Of a DNA stretch of 13,425 nt, positions 7,041-13,425 are shown in pieces. Within the stretch, counting starts at the first letter, position 1; each line of letters begins with the position of its first letter. The stretch is from Acidimicrobiaceae bacterium (lineage in GTDB: Bacteria; Actinomycetota; Acidimicrobiia; Acidimicrobiales; RAAP-2): positions 1 through 13,425 of the forward strand of contig PLSY01000427.1 in the NCBI GenBank assembly GCA_003164275.1. The letters are read 5' to 3'. The position numbers were made by a program, and so were the translations under genes. Below the pieces are notes generated by a model. The model saw nothing but the letters and a program-made list of their open reading frames with translations. It was not told the origin of the DNA and ran no database searches.

Positions 7041-7923
7041 CTATCCGTCGAGTTCGGCGGCGAGTTCGTCGAGCATGCGGTCGAAGGCGCCGAGGCCGAT
7101 CGAGAGGTGGCCCTCGCCCTCCTCCAGGTGAACTGTGGCTCGGGGCAGCTGCGATGCGAGCCAACGGCCGTGGGCGAACGGCACCATGAGATCCTCGGAA
7201 CCCTGCCAGAGCATCGTCGGGACCGTGATCCCCGACAGATCGAAGCCCCACGGCTCGACGAAGGCGAGGTCATCACCCAGCCAGCCCTCCACGCCCACGA
7301 GGAGTGCCTGGGCGAAGCCGGCCACCAGGTCCTCTCCGAATCCACCCGAGGTGACGGCCTTGTCCACGTCGGGCAGGAGCGACTCGAGCGAGACGACCGC
7401 GCCCTCGACGGTCATGTCGTCCATGGCATCCCTCTGCTCCAGGAGGTAGGTCCTCGTTGGCTCCTCGCCTTGCACCGTGACGGCGAACTCTTCGAGGTTG
7501 TCCTCCCCCATCCCGTCGAGCCAGTCGAGCCCGTCCGCCTCGAACGGAGCCACACCGGCGATCACCAGCGCAGCGACCGCCCGGGGCAGCTGTGCGGCAC
7601 AGGCCAACGCGGTGGGGTCCGCCGCCCGACCACCCGGCCACGAGGCAGCGGTCGGCCCCGAGGTGGTCGAGCACCGCCGCCGTGGCGTCGACCACGTCGA
7701 TCACCCGACGGCCGGGCCGAGCCGTGGACCGTCCGTAGGCGGGACGGGAGCCAGTCACCAATCGCAGGCCCCGCGCGTGGATCGCCCGTTCCAACAGTCG
7801 GACCGGAAGCGCTGATCCGGGCGTCCCGTGGTGGAACACGAGGGGTACCCCACCGTCCGGGCCGCTGACGTACAGCTCCAACTGACGTCCGTCGGCCAGG
7901 TCAATCAACGAGAGATCGATCAT
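7041..7923 (-). pseudogene. Alpha/beta hydrolase gene interrupted by a one-base frameshift
   Basis: Two frames together encode one 293-residue alpha/beta hydrolase. The first starts at ATG 7921-7923 and carries the oxyanion-loop motif FHHGTPGS (about 30-37), RPAYGRS and the nucleophile elbow GWSGGG with Ser99. The second continues with [16 protein letters not shown] and holds the acid Asp244 (GSEDLMVP) and His272 (GEGHLSI). Removing one G from the GG at 7611-7612 joins the frames exactly at GGGPHA-LACAAQ, so the damage is a single-base insertion in a G-rich run (GGTGGGG). The whole catalytic triad is kept, which suggests either a very recent mutation or a sequencing error. The substrate cannot be told from sequence; relatives include haloperoxidase-like and esterase-type enzymes. 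It follows apt on the same strand by 133 bases. If the base is an error, the gene is intact. Confidence 0.82.
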
Positions 7924-7932
7924 CGTCGCAGT

Positions 7933-7960
7933 CTTCCAGGGCGACGCTCCACCCTGGAGG
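7933..7960 (-). promoter_or_regulatory. Hairpin that would sequester the hydrolase ribosome binding site
   Basis: On the minus strand, CCTCCAGGG pairs with CCCTGGAAG (nine pairs including one wobble, ten-base loop). The 3' arm contains GGAAG (plus 7933-7937), the only Shine-Dalgarno-like sequence at the usual distance (nine bases) from the ATG at 7921-7923. The hairpin also lies between apt and the hydrolase, so it may instead act as an apt 3' structure; no U-run follows. Confidence 0.45.
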
Positions 7961-8056
7961 TTCGGCTCTCCCAGCGCGGCCGATCCACGTGACCTCCGGT
8001 GGGCCGCCCGCCATGCCGCCGCGCCGCGGCTCGGTCCCGGACGAGATGCTGCCCGT

Positions 8057-8626
8057 TCAGTGGGCGACCACGTGGAGCCGGATCCCGGGGAGCAGGTCGC
8101 GGCCGCCGAGGTGCTCGAGCTCGAGCAGTGCCGCCAGGCCCACCAGCTGGGCGCCGGCGGTGGCGACGAGCGCCGCGGCCGCACGGGCGGTGCCACCGGT
8201 GGCGATGACGTCGTCGACCAGCAGGACGCGGTCGCCGGGGGCCAGGGCATCGGTATGGATCTCGAGCGCGTCGATGCCGTACTCCAGCTCGTAGGACTCG
8301 CTCAGTATCTCCCAGGGCAGCTTGCCGGGCTTGCGTAGCGGGACCAGGCCGGCGCCGAGGGCGATGGCTGCCGGCGCGCCGAGGATGAAGCCGCGGGCTT
8401 CGATGGCGGCCACCTTGTCCACCTGGCCGAGGAACGGGGCGACCAGGGCCGTGACGATGAGGTCGAACGCCGCCGCGTCGGCCAGCAGGCTGGTGATGTC
8501 CTTGAAGACCACCCCGGGCTTCGGGAAGTCCGCCACGTCGCGCAGCATCTGCCGACCGACCGCATCCGCCCGGGCGAGGAGGTCATCGAGCTCGGACGGG
8601 GTGAACTCCTGGGTGAGGGCTGGCAT
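8057..8626 (-). CDS. apt: Adenine phosphoribosyltransferase, 189 aa
   Basis: It salvages adenine by joining it to PRPP, giving AMP and pyrophosphate in the cytoplasm. All family landmarks are present: [13 protein letters not shown] at about 33-45, the [13 protein letters not shown] segment at about 75-87, RKPGKLP at about 98-104, SYELEYG at about 111-117, and the PRPP-binding loop [14 protein letters not shown] at 133-146. The length is close to the usual 170-180, with a somewhat long N-terminus. The ATG at 8624-8626 is preceded by AGGAG at ideal spacing. In many actinobacteria apt sits between secDF and relA; here neither is a neighbour. The 158 bases upstream contain a 12-bp palindrome GGCCCATGGGCC (8678-8689) and a short hairpin CACCG-CTGG-CGGTG, which may belong to the leader or to the end of the lipoprotein transcript. 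Confidence 0.96.
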   Translation of the reverse strand: MPALTQEFTPSELDDLLARADAVGRQMLRDVADFPKPGVVFKDITSLLADAAAFDLIVTALVAPFLGQVDKVAAIEARGFILGAPAAIALGAGLVPLRKPGKLPWEILSESYELEYGIDALEIHTDALAPGDRVLLVDDVIATGGTARAAAALVATAGAQLVGLAALLELEHLGGRDLLPGIRLHVVAH

Positions 8627-8784
8627 GGGACTCCTGGATGGAAGGGACACACCGCTGGCGGTGGGAGGCCACGGGCGGGCCCATGGGCCGCACCTGGTGT
8701 GGCTCCCAGCATGGCCGATGATGCACCGATCACCGTCGAGGCGGGCGTACGGGGTCACGCCGACGACCGACGGACACGGCCCGC

Positions 8785-9342
8785 TCAGGACGGGTTCTGT
8801 CCTGCGAACACGCAACTGTCCTGGTCCGAGGTCGGACAGACGCCCTGGGCCAGGTTCGGGGCCGTGAACCGGTCGACCGTCCCGTCGACGTCCGCCGTCT
8901 GCTCGACCAACGACGTGAACGCGCCCCCGACCGGATCCGACAGCGTCAGTGTCAGCCCGTACGGGGTCGCCGTTCCCTGGGCGCAGTCCGGTACGCAGCC
9001 CAGCTCGTCGCGCACACCATGGCCGACCGCCTCGCTCTGGTTCCACAGTGACCATGTGAGCCCGGTGGCCACATTTCCGGCATCCCCCGAGAAGTAGATC
9101 CTGACCGGCTCCCGACCGGTCCAACCGGCGATCGTGAGGGTGGGCAGGTTCGGTGCCGGTGGTTCCTGGGGCGGAGCCGTCGTGGGAGCGCCCGGCTTAC
9201 CGGTGGATGGGGGGACCGACGTGGTGGCCGGGTGCACCGCCGAACTGGCCGGGGGCCGAACGGTTGCCGGTGAGCCACCACAGCCGGGGACGAGCAGTAG
9301 GGCGACTGCCGACATCGCACCGATCACGGGTCGCCATCTCAC
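8785..9342 (-). CDS. Secreted lipoprotein with actinobacterial C-rich domain, 185 aa
   Basis: From the GTG at 9340-9342 the protein has a short basic N-terminus (VRWRP), a hydrophobic stretch (AMSAVALLL) and a lipobox-like VPGC with Cys21, so it is probably a lipoprotein on the outer face of the membrane. A Pro/Thr/Ser-rich linker follows to about residue 65. The globular part has REPVRIYFSGDAGNVATGL, TWSLWNQSEAVGHG and GCVPDCAQGTAT; the pattern of a W-x-x-W core, A-x-G-x-G and Cys-x-Pro-x-Cys-Ala recurs in many actinobacterial exported proteins of unknown role. Two further Cys near the end could make a disulfide. The frame stays open upstream to 9465, but that extension is Arg/Pro-rich and would bury the signal peptide. 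A GTG five codons further in is an alternative start. Function unknown. Confidence 0.72.
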   Translation of the reverse strand: MRWRPVIGAMSAVALLLVPGCGGSPATVRPPASSAVHPATTSVPPSTGKPGAPTTAPPQEPPAPNLPTLTIAGWTGREPVRIYFSGDAGNVATGLTWSLWNQSEAVGHGVRDELGCVPDCAQGTATPYGLTLTLSDPVGGAFTSLVEQTADVDGTVDRFTAPNLAQGVCPTSDQDSCVFAGQNPS

Positions 9343-9670
9343 GCTCAATTCGTACCACCGGGGGCGGTCGAAGCCTGGATCGATGTCTGGCCGCGGGACC
9401 GGCCTGGTCGTCCACGGGCCGTCGCCGTGGTGATCGCCGAGTGGCCGTGCGAATCCACGATCCACCCTTCAGCGGACACCCGCTGACCAGGTGTCCCCCA
9501 GGCGCGCCTGGCACTCGTGGGCAACGAGGCGACACGGGGCAGCGGAAGGGCATCTCGGGCTCCGGTGCGGTGGCATCCGCTTCGGGCGGAGGGAGGTTCC
9601 CGTGTCGACGGTTCACCGGAGGTCAACGGTGCCGGTCCTGGTCCGAGCCGGAATGGTGGCGTGTTGCCCC
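9343..9670. other. Gene-free stretch of 328 bases between PAP2 and lipoprotein genes
   Basis: No convincing gene is seen. It lies downstream of the PAP2 gene and upstream of the lipoprotein gene, so it should carry the terminator of one and the promoter of the other. The clear structure is a tandem pair of palindromes in its middle, listed separately. Confidence 0.55.
9474..9511. terminator. Tandem hairpins, candidate terminator or operator
   Basis: GGACACC (9474-9480) pairs perfectly with GGTGTCC (9490-9496) across nine bases. One base later comes a perfect 14-bp palindrome CCAGGCGCGCCTGG (9498-9511). Such GC-rich hairpins without a T-run are common actinobacterial transcript ends, but this one is about 160 bases beyond the PAP2 stop. 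Confidence 0.35.
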
Positions 9671-10345
9671 CTACGCGGTGTCGCCACGCGCCTGGTGGCC
9701 CGCGGCACTGGCGATCGATCCCACGGCGACGCCGAGAATGGCGCCGGCCATCACGTCGGCGGGGTAGTGCACGCCGGTGTGGACCCGGCTGTAGCCGACA
9801 GCCGTCGCCAGTCCGAACAGGGGAACCGCGAGGATGGGAACATCGGCCGTGACGGCTGTGGCGAAGGCGAAGGCGGATGCCGTGTGCCCCGAGGGAAACG
9901 AGCTCGACGTGGGCATGCGCGCCTCACGCGCCGGCGTGATGGCGGCGCGCTGGGGGCGTCGTCGGCGGATCACCTGCTTGAGGGCGAAGTTCGTGGCGAT
10001 GGACGTGACGCCCACGACCGCCAGCGACCGGATCGCCGTTCGGCGGCCCCGCGACCCACCGACGATGGCGATCCCTCCGGCAATCGTCACCCACAGCTGC
10101 CCGTAGTTCGCCGCATTCGAGATCCAGGTGATCGGCACGTCCCAGGTCGGTGTCGACGTGTTCGCCACGGCGTCGTAGACGGCCCGGTCGAGGGCGTGGG
10201 CCTCGTGGACCAGACGACGGCTCCGCAGTCCGGTCCCCGTCGGGACCGTCCCGCCCAGCGGAGGCGTGCCCCACGGTCGCTGATCCTGACCCCGATCGAC
10301 CGCCCCGCTGACGTCATCCGTCATCCGCCGTGGTTCCGCAGCCAT
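9671..10345 (-). CDS. PAP2-family membrane phosphatase, 224 aa
   Basis: This is an integral membrane phosphatase of the PAP2/acid-phosphatase superfamily, which removes phosphate from lipid phosphates such as phosphatidic acid or undecaprenyl pyrophosphate. All three signature motifs are intact: Lys-x6-Arg-Pro (KQVIRRRRP, about 123-131), PSGH (FPSGHTAS, about 150-157) and SR-x5-H-x3-D (SRVHTGVHYPAD, about 186-197). Hydrophobic helices lie around 84-97, 106-120, 155-185 and 198-213. I took the ATG at 10343-10345; the ATG at 10322-10324 is equally possible and neither has a strong Shine-Dalgarno, while the GTG at 10424-10426 would add a charged tail without one. The exact lipid substrate cannot be told. 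It is divergent from the transporter gene. Confidence 0.86.
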   Translation of the reverse strand: MAAEPRRMTDDVSGAVDRGQDQRPWGTPPLGGTVPTGTGLRSRRLVHEAHALDRAVYDAVANTSTPTWDVPITWISNAANYGQLWVTIAGGIAIVGGSRGRRTAIRSLAVVGVTSIATNFALKQVIRRRRPQRAAITPAREARMPTSSSFPSGHTASAFAFATAVTADVPILAVPLFGLATAVGYSRVHTGVHYPADVMAGAILGVAVGSIASAAGHQARGDTA

Positions 10346-10557
10346 CGGTGAAGTCTCGCGCCCCGACGAAGGCGCGTTCACCTTCTGCACGACGAGCCCG
10401 CGGGGTTCCTGGTGGAGGTGGGCCACGGAACGAAGGAGATCACCTCACCGTGGGAGGGCAACCGGCGCCACGACCGGATGAGCCGCCGGGGGCACCGTCC
10501 CATCCCACAACCGTGGACCGGCCGGGCCGATCGCGCTGCTCGAGATGGCTGGTGCCG

Positions 10558-10586
10558 GGCGACACCAGGGGCACCCGTGGTGTGCC
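10558..10586. repeat. Stem-loop upstream of the transporter gene
   Basis: GGC-ACACCA (10558-10567, with one bulged G at 10561) pairs with TGGTGT-GCC (10578-10586), nine pairs around a ten-base GC-rich loop. It sits about 60 bases before the transporter start and could be a leader structure or operator. Confidence 0.3.
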
Positions 10587-10630
10587 TCCGGGCTCCAACG
10601 GCGACCGAGGGAGTGAGCGCCGGGCGACTC

Positions 10631-10637
10631 GGGAGGG
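10631..10637 (+). promoter_or_regulatory. Ribosome binding site deciding the transporter start
   Basis: GGGAGGG lies six bases before the GTG at 10644. The alternative ATGs at 10671 and 10680 have only poorly spaced G-rich sequence, so this site favours the GTG. Confidence 0.6.
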
Positions 10638-10643
10638 CGCCAG

Positions 10644-11858
10644 GTGTGCGCCGGTGCGTTTCGGGTCACGATGGGGCGGATGCCCGACACCCAGCCCCAC
10701 CTCGAGCTGCAGGGCGATGGTCACCTGCCGCCGAGCTGGTTGACGGGCTGGCTCCCGGTGGGAGCGGGTGTGGGCGCCATGGTCGTCGCCCTGGGCCTCG
10801 CACCCACCTCGGCGCGATCGGCGGCCGCCCAGGTCTACGCCCCGTTCGTCCTGGTGGCCGGCCTCATCCTCGTCGGGCTGGTGGCTGACGGGGATGGACT
10901 GTTCTCCCTCGTCGGTCACCGGTTGGCGGTCCTCGCCCCCAACGGGACCGTCCTGTTCGTCGGGGCGGCCGCACTGACTGCCACCGTCACGGCGGTACTG
11001 AACCTCGACACCGCCGTGGTGTTCCTGACCCCGGTGCTCGTCAATGCCGCCCGGAGCCGAAGGGCGGACCCGACACCTTTCGTGGTCAGCTGCCTGCTGT
11101 TGGCCAACGCCGGAAGCCTCCTGCTGCCCGGCTCGAACCTCACGAATCTGATCGTGCTCGGTCATCTGCACCTGTCGGGCGGCCAGTTCCTCCATCGGAT
11201 GGCGCTGCCGTGGGTCGCCTCGGTAGTGGTCACCACGGCGGTGATCGGGGTGCTCGAGCGCCGCCACCTGCGGTCGTCGGCCCCGACCACCCGTTCGCAC
11301 GACCGGGCGGTCCTGGGCGTCGGGCTCGTCTCCGTGGTCGTCGCCACCGCGCTCGTGGTGGTCCTGCGCTCCCCGGCGGTCCCGGTCGCTGCCGTCGGAG
11401 TGGTCGCCGTCGCCCTGCGCCTGTCGTCGCGTGAGCTGGACCCGGGTCGGGTGGCCGGGGTCCTCGGCGCCCGTGTCCTGGTTGCCCTCTTCGGGATCGC
11501 TGTCGCATTCGGTACGCTCGGCCGACAGTGGCACTGGCCGACCTCCCTGCTCGGCCAGCTGGATGCCGCCGGTACCGCCGTCCTCGGCGCCGGGCTGAGC
11601 ATCCTGGTGAACAACCTCCCTGCCGCCTCGTTGCTGGCGGCCAGGACGCCTCCACACCCCTTCGCCCTGCTGATCGGACTGGATGTCGGTCCGAACCTCT
11701 TCGTGACCGGTTCCCTGGCGTGGGTCCTGTGGTGGCGCACGACCAGGCAGACGGGAGCACGACCCCCGACGTCCCGGGCGGTGCTGCTGGGTCTGGTCAG
11801 CGTCCCGCTGGCCATGGCGGCGGCTGTGGCCCTCGTGTCCGTCACCGGCCCGAGCTGA
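10644..11858 (+). CDS. ArsB/NhaD-type (ion transporter superfamily) membrane permease, 404 aa
   Basis: The protein is almost entirely hydrophobic, with about ten membrane helices from residue 36 on. It shows the two half-site hairpin signatures of the ArsB/NhaD/citrate-transporter superfamily: TAVLNLDTAVVFLTPVLV (about 116-133) followed by NAGSLLLPGSNLTNLIV (155-171), and in the second half NNLPAASLLAA (323-333) followed by GLDVGPNLFVTGSLAWVLW (345-363). Family members export arsenite or move sodium, citrate or dicarboxylates. No arsR, arsC or arsA gene is nearby, so an arsenic role is not supported by context and the substrate stays open. The GTG start is chosen by its Shine-Dalgarno; starting at ATG 10680 would remove only 12 non-membrane residues. 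It is divergent from the PAP2 gene. Confidence 0.85.
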   Translation: MCAGAFRVTMGRMPDTQPHLELQGDGHLPPSWLTGWLPVGAGVGAMVVALGLAPTSARSAAAQVYAPFVLVAGLILVGLVADGDGLFSLVGHRLAVLAPNGTVLFVGAAALTATVTAVLNLDTAVVFLTPVLVNAARSRRADPTPFVVSCLLLANAGSLLLPGSNLTNLIVLGHLHLSGGQFLHRMALPWVASVVVTTAVIGVLERRHLRSSAPTTRSHDRAVLGVGLVSVVVATALVVVLRSPAVPVAAVGVVAVALRLSSRELDPGRVAGVLGARVLVALFGIAVAFGTLGRQWHWPTSLLGQLDAAGTAVLGAGLSILVNNLPAASLLAARTPPHPFALLIGLDVGPNLFVTGSLAWVLWWRTTRQTGARPPTSRAVLLGLVSVPLAMAAAVALVSVTGPS

Positions 11859-11927
11859 CCGGAGGCGGTGGATACGGCATGCCCGGGCAGATGATCCGCG
11901 ACCCGGGACGGCCGGCCGCTACGGCGA

Positions 11928-11965
11928 GCCGACAGGCGTGTCAGGAGGTCCCGTAGCCTGTCGGC
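11928..11965. promoter_or_regulatory. Perfect 10-bp inverted repeat overlapping a promoter and start region
   Basis: GCCGACAGGC (11928-11937) is exactly complementary to GCCTGTCGGC (11956-11965), with an 18-base loop holding AGGAGG. The right arm ends three bases before the ATG at 11969 and overlaps the -10-like TAGCCT. It could be a repressor operator or, if transcribed, a hairpin controlling translation. Confidence 0.5.
11954..11959 (+). promoter_or_regulatory. -10 element of a probable leaderless promoter
   Basis: TAGCCT fits the actinobacterial TANNNT -10 consensus and ends nine bases before the ATG at 11969, the spacing seen for leaderless transcripts. CCGACA at 11929-11934 is a poor -35 with a long 19-base spacer. 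The AGGAGG at 11943-11948 is too far (20 bases) to act as a normal ribosome binding site. Confidence 0.45.
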
Positions 11966-11968
11966 GAC

Positions 11969-12724
11969 ATGGCCCGGCACCCGACACCCCGCACCCGTCG
12001 CCAACGCCTGCTGCGGCGCTTCGTGCCACTGGTCGTGGCCGCCGTCGTGGCCGGTGGGCTGGTGGCGACGCTGTTGGGTGGCCGGTCGGCCCCGCGCACC
12101 ACGACCGTTCCCGCCTCGTCGCCCGTGGTCCGGACGACGACGACCACGCCTGCGACTCCGACGACGGTGCCCGTCACCACCACGACATCGGCGGCCGGGT
12201 CCCTCCCGCAGACGGAGGGCTTCCCGTCGGCCACCACGCCCCAGTTCCAGGCGGCGATGACGGAGTTGTTCGGGGCCATCGCCGACGGGACCCCGCAGGC
12301 CGCCACCGGTGCGTTCTTTCCCGAGGCGGCCTACGTGCAGCTGAAGACCATCGGTGACCCTGCAGGGGACTACCAGGACCGGCTCCTCGCCGAATACGAC
12401 GAGGACATCGCCGCCGCCACCGCCGAACTGGGGACGGACGCTGCGTCGGCCACTCTGGTGTCGGTCCAGGTGCCCATGCAGTATGCGCACTGGGTCCCCC
12501 CGGGGGTCTGCGACAACTCGGTCGGTTACTTCGAGGTGGCCAACTCCAGGATGGTGTACTCGCTGGCCGGCCAGACGCGGTCCTTCGGCATCGCCTCGCT
12601 CATCTCGTGGAGGGGCGAGTGGTACGTGGTGCACCTGGGGGCGATCCTCCGCCCCCAGGGAGGGGGCCAGGTGCTCGACCCCGAGGCCGGGCCCGGCACG
12701 TCGGCACCGTCGACCACCTGCTGA
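11969..12724 (+). CDS. Membrane-anchored or secreted protein with Thr-rich linker, 251 aa
   Basis: A basic N-terminus (residues 1-16, many Arg) leads into a single hydrophobic helix at about 18-37 (FVPLVVAAVVAGGLVATLL) without a clear signal-peptidase site, so the protein is probably anchored with its C-terminus outside. Residues about 42-76 are a low-complexity Thr/Pro/Val linker typical of actinobacterial exported proteins. The domain from about 85 to 235 includes FFPEAAYVQLKTIGDPAGDY, AHWVPPGVCDNSVGYFE and a C-terminal SFGIASLISWRGEWYVVHLG, reminiscent of actinobacterial exported proteins of unknown function. The last residues are low-complexity and end in Cys. The ATG at 11969 is supported by the leaderless-type -10 just upstream. 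The gene is 110 bases after the transporter and may be separately transcribed. No function can be assigned. Confidence 0.75.
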   Translation: MARHPTPRTRRQRLLRRFVPLVVAAVVAGGLVATLLGGRSAPRTTTVPASSPVVRTTTTTPATPTTVPVTTTTSAAGSLPQTEGFPSATTPQFQAAMTELFGAIADGTPQAATGAFFPEAAYVQLKTIGDPAGDYQDRLLAEYDEDIAAATAELGTDAASATLVSVQVPMQYAHWVPPGVCDNSVGYFEVANSRMVYSLAGQTRSFGIASLISWRGEWYVVHLGAILRPQGGGQVLDPEAGPGTSAPSTTC

Positions 12725-12785
12725 TGCCCGCCGGTGGCCGCCGGTGGCCCCTCGGGGTGACTGCCGGAGGCGACGCCCACAGGTG

Positions 12786-12797
12786 TCCGTCGACGGA
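12786..12797. repeat. 12-bp palindrome between convergent genes
   Basis: TCCGTCGACGGA is a perfect palindrome in the 96-base gap between the Thr-rich protein gene and the maleylpyruvate isomerase-like gene, which converge here. A further GGGG/CCCC pairing lies at 12808-12820. Either could help end transcription; neither has a T-run. Confidence 0.3.
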
Positions 12798-12820
12798 GGT
12801 CCGGGGTGGGGAGCCGCCCC

Positions 12821-13425
12821 TCAGATGCGCGACGCCAGCACGGTGACCCCGTCACCGGACAGCTGGCCGAGCATCGCCGGACGCCCGCACAGTGCGGCGC
12901 AGATCGCCAGTGCCGGGCCACGCACGACGGCGGGGCCGGCTCCCGCGGTGACATCGACGTCCGTCCCCTCGACCACCAGCCCGTCGACCCGACCCCGGGG
13001 GACGAACCCCTTCGCCCGGCCGGCCGCCAGCCACCGGAGGGACGTGGTCAGGGCCCCGGGCGCGGCGTCGACCGACCGTCCGAGCGGCTGGAGCATGTCC
13101 GCGCCGTGGACGAGTACGTCGGTGAGCGGCGCCTCGGGGCCTGATCCGGGTGGGGTGAAGTGCGAGTCGGCGTGGGCGCGGAGTCCGGCCACACACGCCT
13201 CGGCGTCGAGGCGTCCGGCGAGGTCCCGGGCGATGCGGTCGAATCCACCGTCGAGGCTGAAGGACCGGGCGATGGCGGCCAGCATCTTCGGCAGTGACAC
13301 CGACCACGGTGCGTTGAGGTGGGCGGCCACGGTGTGCACCGACCAGCCGGCGCACAACGACGGCGCCTCCCAGTCGTCGGGTCCGAGCCGTTCGAGGGCA
13401 TCGGCGAGGCGCAGGCGCTCGGCGG
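12821..13425 (-). CDS. Mycothiol-dependent maleylpyruvate isomerase family protein (5' end outside window)
   Basis: The frame is open from the right edge to a TGA at 12821-12823, giving 200 visible residues. The N-terminal part has the family signature PSLCAGWSVHTVAAHL (visible residues about 20-35), whose His is a metal ligand in the DinB-like four-helix bundle. The second signature LTDVLVHGADMLQPLG supplies another ligand His. The C-terminal part (LVVEGTDVDVTAGAGPAVV, then GPALAICAALCGRPA and LSGDGVTVL) is the SCP2-like domain of the family. The founding enzyme isomerises maleylpyruvate with mycothiol as cofactor, but most members are uncharacterised thiol-dependent enzymes, so the substrate is open. 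The internal TTG at 13355-13357 is a Leu inside the signature, not a start. Probably only a short N-terminal piece is missing. Confidence 0.88.
   Translation of the reverse strand, partial: AERLRLADALERLGPDDWEAPSLCAGWSVHTVAAHLNAPWSVSLPKMLAAIARSFSLDGGFDRIARDLAGRLDAEACVAGLRAHADSHFTPPGSGPEAPLTDVLVHGADMLQPLGRSVDAAPGALTTSLRWLAAGRAKGFVPRGRVDGLVVEGTDVDVTAGAGPAVVRGPALAICAALCGRPAMLGQLSGDGVTVLASRI

Larger units (their letters stand above)
10346..10643. other. Divergent intergenic region of about 300 bases
   Basis: It separates the PAP2 gene (minus) from the transporter gene (plus) and should carry both promoters; I cannot assign -35/-10 boxes with confidence. A short plus-strand stretch at 10412-10480 reads like protein but has no start signal or continuation. 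One clear hairpin is listed separately. Confidence 0.5.

Noticed and set aside
7273..8250. A 325-residue minus-strand open frame running from apt through the hydrolase
   Set aside because: Only its middle part (from 7923 down to about 7612) is the real hydrolase N-terminus. The upstream part overlaps apt out of frame and the downstream part is the out-of-frame tail after the frameshift.
10412..10480. A plus-strand stretch reading VEVGHGTKEITSPWEGN that looks protein-like
   Set aside because: There is no start signal, the frame hits a stop just upstream at 10349-10351, and after about 25 codons the composition turns to shadow-like Arg/Pro. It could be a gene remnant, but I cannot support it.
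10440..11657. A 405-residue minus-strand open frame opposite the transporter gene
   Set aside because: It is an antisense shadow rich in Gly, Asp, Arg and Gln, with no family motif, while the plus strand carries all ArsB/NhaD signatures.
11162..12634. A 490-residue minus-strand open frame across the transporter and Thr-rich protein genes
   Set aside because: High GC leaves long antisense frames open; it shows only Arg/Gly/Thr low complexity and spans two better supported genes.
1..13425. CRISPR array or transposon ends
   Set aside because: I saw no regularly spaced repeats of 24-40 bases, no transposase-like protein and no matching terminal inverted repeats with flanking target duplications.

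Overview
This window comes from a high-GC actinobacterium. The right half carries a protein of the mycothiol-dependent maleylpyruvate isomerase family (mycothiol is an actinobacterial thiol), secreted proteins with Thr/Pro-rich linkers, many GTG/TTG starts and one probable leaderless promoter. Acidimicrobiia-like lineages fit this style, but the sequence does not settle the class.

The window has two unlike parts. Positions 1 to about 6,620 look like an accessory, defence-type island. They hold the C-terminal end of a large DUF3320-type helicase, a 96-residue HEAT-repeat protein, a DUF6308-like protein tightly coupled to a small multi-cysteine zinc-finger protein, a winged-helix/coiled-coil protein of unknown function, and a 921-residue STAND NTPase with an N-terminal DUF4062/TIR-like fold and a NACHT-type ATPase. 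Base composition there is visibly lower (hand counts of single 60-base lines: 31, 39 and 36 G+C at 841, 3241 and 5161) than further right (46 of 60 at both 8161 and 10801).

A gene-free stretch of about 420 bases (6,619-7,040), dense in small repeats and inverted repeats, separates this island from what looks like ordinary chromosome. On the minus strand there follow a frameshifted alpha/beta hydrolase, adenine phosphoribosyltransferase (apt), a secreted lipoprotein and a PAP2-family phosphatase. A divergent ArsB/NhaD-type membrane transporter and a membrane-anchored Thr-rich protein lie on the plus strand. A partial mycothiol-dependent maleylpyruvate isomerase-like gene runs off the right edge.

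The best candidate for an undescribed system is the DUF4062-NACHT protein, possibly with the downstream winged-helix/coiled-coil protein. By analogy with bacterial NLR-like STAND proteins (Avs, bNACHT), it would sense phage through its large unassigned C-terminal half and act through its N-terminal domain. That role is inferred from domain order and neighbourhood only. The right half also has several regulatory-looking hairpins, notably one that would bury the ribosome binding site of the hydrolase and one overlapping a leaderless promoter.
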